The notes under the pieces: model-generated | What the model was told of the DNA's origin: nothing | The model's database searches: none | Seen by the model: only the letters and a program-made list of their open reading frames with translations | Made by a program: the position numbers and the translations under genes | Source: Ooceraea biroi | Lineage: Eukaryota; Arthropoda; Insecta; Hymenoptera; Formicidae | Length of the DNA stretch: 64,000 nucleotides | NCBI RefSeq assembly: GCF_003672135.1 | Contig: NC_039508.1 | Span: forward strand, 1,240,001-1,304,000 | Reading direction: 5' to 3' | Shown: in pieces, positions 61,558 through 64,000 of the stretch | How positions within the stretch are numbered: the first letter of the stretch is position 1 | Layout of the letters: every line of letters begins with the position of its first letter

Positions 61558-64000
61558 TTTTTAAAAAGAAATGATAGCAGAATCGCCAATATACACAGCA
61601 CACTCTTAAAAATTTCTACACAAAAACATGAAAATTGTATAATATTGAGAGTGTTCACTTTGGTTGATTTTTTCAACTGTTTTTTTTACATCAGTCACTC
61701 AAACGACATAATCAAATTCTTTGTGATATCTAAATAAAATTGGCAGTACGGAACAATAGTATTGACAATAAGCGTCTTCTTTCTCATTACAGATTATATT
61801 AAATTTCTGATAAAATTTATATAAATTATAAATAGATTTATATAGATAGATATAGATATCTCGATAATTGCCCTAAGAAAGAGAAATGATTTGAAAACAA
61901 TAGATTAGAGAACACAGTTTGTAAAATTATTAATTACAAAATTATTCCGATCGATTGAAAATCGACTGTATTCAGCGCGCGCTATATTAATCGATCTATT
62001 TGCACTCGTATCTAAATAATAAATTAATCCGTTACTCGTAAGTGTAAATGATTGTAATTATGCTTGAACGTTATTTGTTACGATTCTCAATTGCAGACGG
62101 ACTTTCAATTACAACTTTTTCTTAGATCAACCGAGCACTCGATGAAGCTAAATCTGTTGAGCCGGCTTAACAAGACTGACTGAACAAGGTGCTATTCAAG
62201 GAGTGATTACTGGAGGCCGATACATCGTCGACTAAGCAATGACTTTATCTGTCAACAACGGGTAGAAAAAAAATTGTCCACCTTGACCTCACGTGTATCC
62301 CTTTAATAATTCAGTCATGTCCTAAAAGTGAGCTTCTATATTGGCGTGCCTATAGCCGGCCTACTTCTAGGCTTCGTGCAGACGCACGTGGACAGTGTGT
62401 TGCCTCTCGCGATGCGATATTGTACATTCTATATCCGCATGACAGTAAAAATCGATTTTTTACAGGTTGACACGCTGTAACCATAGCAGCTTAATCGAAC
62501 ATCAAACTGCATGCCTGCATGTGGCACGACCGTGCAATTCACCGAAGAGATGATTTCACGTGAGCAAGAAAAATCGGATTTATCGTTCATCGGCAAACTG
62601 CCGGGGTTGAATATGGCTCCTCATGGCGCCATTATTTCTCTTTCTCTGAAAATATTGCCGATCTCTTTCCAGCTGATGAAATATCGCTAACAACCCTTAT
62701 CTTAATCTGAATATTTAGACTATAATATAGTATTAAAACACTTGGATAGTCTAAACAAATGTCCATAACATTAGAAGCTTTATAAAAAAAATCGCAAGTG
62801 GACAATGACTGAGTTATATTCAGTCATGTACATTTGTTATCTTACGTGTCCATTTTATTGTCCATTTGAATGACGAAATCAGAAGATCTAAATTATACAA
62901 TAAATTATAACGCTTGTTATAATCAGAGTGGAGGAGGGAGAGAATAACTAAAATTTTGCGATATGTATTCGTGAAGTAGATCGATGGTTCGCAATTCGCT
63001 TTGCGTGTAGCTTTGATAACATGCAAGGTATCTTCGAGGCGTCACGCATGATTTTTAAACTACCAACAAAAGATTAACGTAAACTTTGTATATGTTATAC
63101 TGTAATAAATAAAAGGTAATTTTGATATATAAATGATATCAATATCTATTTTTTATGCTCTCTCTCGAAACATTTTTATTAATAATGAACAAAACTATTT
63201 ACCCGTCAAAGAGATATCTTTATTAAGAGTTGCTTTTAATATTAATATAAAACTTGATAGAATGAACAAATGAATTTTTAAATATTTCGTATCGCGAATT
63301 GTTTAGCTTGTTTTTATTCGAAAATTTTCCTCTCCCCTCTCTCTTTGTTCAGTTTATTTAAAAAGATATTTGATTTCATAAATTTCATAAATTATCGTTT
63401 GAAAGGACATTTGTCCTTTCAAAAGTGCACAGTGCACGGCACGCTATTTCCTGAGTTATACACTCCGTTTACCTTTCTGACGTACGTAACGTCGTATGTA
63501 CAAATTGCATGTTTTACCAGGAATAGGGTGACTGTATCGAAATGCATTCGTGTTATCAGAATATTTTTAAATGCATAAATATATAAATAATAAATCGATA
63601 GAAAAGAACTTATTACGTGACATTATTAGAAATTACAATTAGCGATACGAGTTTTGATAAAATATTGTGAATGAGTGGAAAATAGAGTTACAGAGATTTG
63701 GAATTTTATCTCAAAGAATATTACAAACAATATTTTATATCAAATTTGAAGTTTCTTTTTCAATGCAGATTTAAAAATTTAGATGAAGCTTATAGAAACT
63801 GATAAAACAACACGATAACAGACTATAGTTGTGCATTGTTGAAGGTATTTTGTGTATCACGAAGATATCTAACATGTTCATTTTAAAATGCTTGCGCTTC
63901 TTTGAAACAATTAAACCGAAAATTCTTTTTATTGATTTAATCACACACTACACATTTATCATCGCAAACATCGGAAGGAAAGATAATTAACGACGCAATA
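61558..64000. other. Intergenic, no gene supported
   Basis: Probably includes the alpha-tubulin promoter on the minus strand. No frame matches a known family. A 12-bp palindrome pair (63398-63409 with 63412-63423, TTTGAAAGGACA) is the only structured site noticed. Confidence 0.5.
63398..63423. repeat. Near-perfect 26-bp palindrome
   Basis: TTTGAAAGGACA and its complement are parted by two bases. Possible dimeric factor site; no gene beside it. Confidence 0.55.

Noticed and set aside
1..64000. tRNA, rRNA, CRISPR array, viral or toxin genes
   Set aside because: Looked for tRNA-like T-loops, regular spaced repeats and viral polymerase or capsid motifs by eye; none was found. Small RNAs could be missed without a covariance search.

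Overview
The window looks like an insect nuclear chromosome, most likely a hymenopteran and quite possibly an ant. The species group is inferred from gene style and not proven. Genes have many introns with GT-AG boundaries. Introns are AT-rich, but CpG-rich islands lie near 3.4-5.4 kb and 6.2-8.6 kb. All five protein genes are animal families, and nothing bacterial (operons, CRISPR, IS elements) was seen.

About 1.5-49.7 kb on the plus strand is the 3' two thirds of one ankyrin gene, orthologous in layout to insect Ank2. The ankyrin repeats must lie upstream of the window. Inside it are linker exons (1512-1665, 10393-10524, 10763-10868), then ZU5, ZU5, UPA and death-domain exons (15998-22265). 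After these the gene forks. One path enters a single 15.6-kb exon (24098-39696) that adds about 5,200 residues, mostly some 23 copies of a 186-residue unit with a clear 11-residue inner period. The other path skips that exon and uses 40700-40768 and 41779-43041, then ends in one of two ways: a soluble C-terminus (48260-48338 plus 48622-48751) or a predicted membrane-anchored C-terminus (44671-44878 plus 45681-45726). Reading phase is kept across every junction proposed here. Candidate internal promoters or first exons at 5140 and 12603 would make ankyrins that lack the ankyrin repeats.

From 52.3 kb the gene density rises. eIF1A (minus, 52373-53361) and an MTRES1-like S4-domain mitochondrial protein (plus, 54253-55221) are head to head. 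The MTRES1-like gene then meets mitochondrial ribosomal protein mS31/MRPS31 (minus, 55394-57441) tail to tail. A divergent alpha-tubulin (minus, 58232-61051 plus a tiny first exon) follows. The rest, to 64 kb, shows no gene I can support.

Foreign or repeated DNA: a 243-bp foldback element (2633-2875), a 502-bp terminal-inverted-repeat element with 7-bp target duplications (13013-13514), and a 249-bp foldback element inside the shared eIF1A/MTRES1 promoter (53927-54175). The most unusual feature is the giant ankyrin exon with its hendecad array, followed by the possible tail-anchored ankyrin and the cysteine-rich alternative N-terminus.
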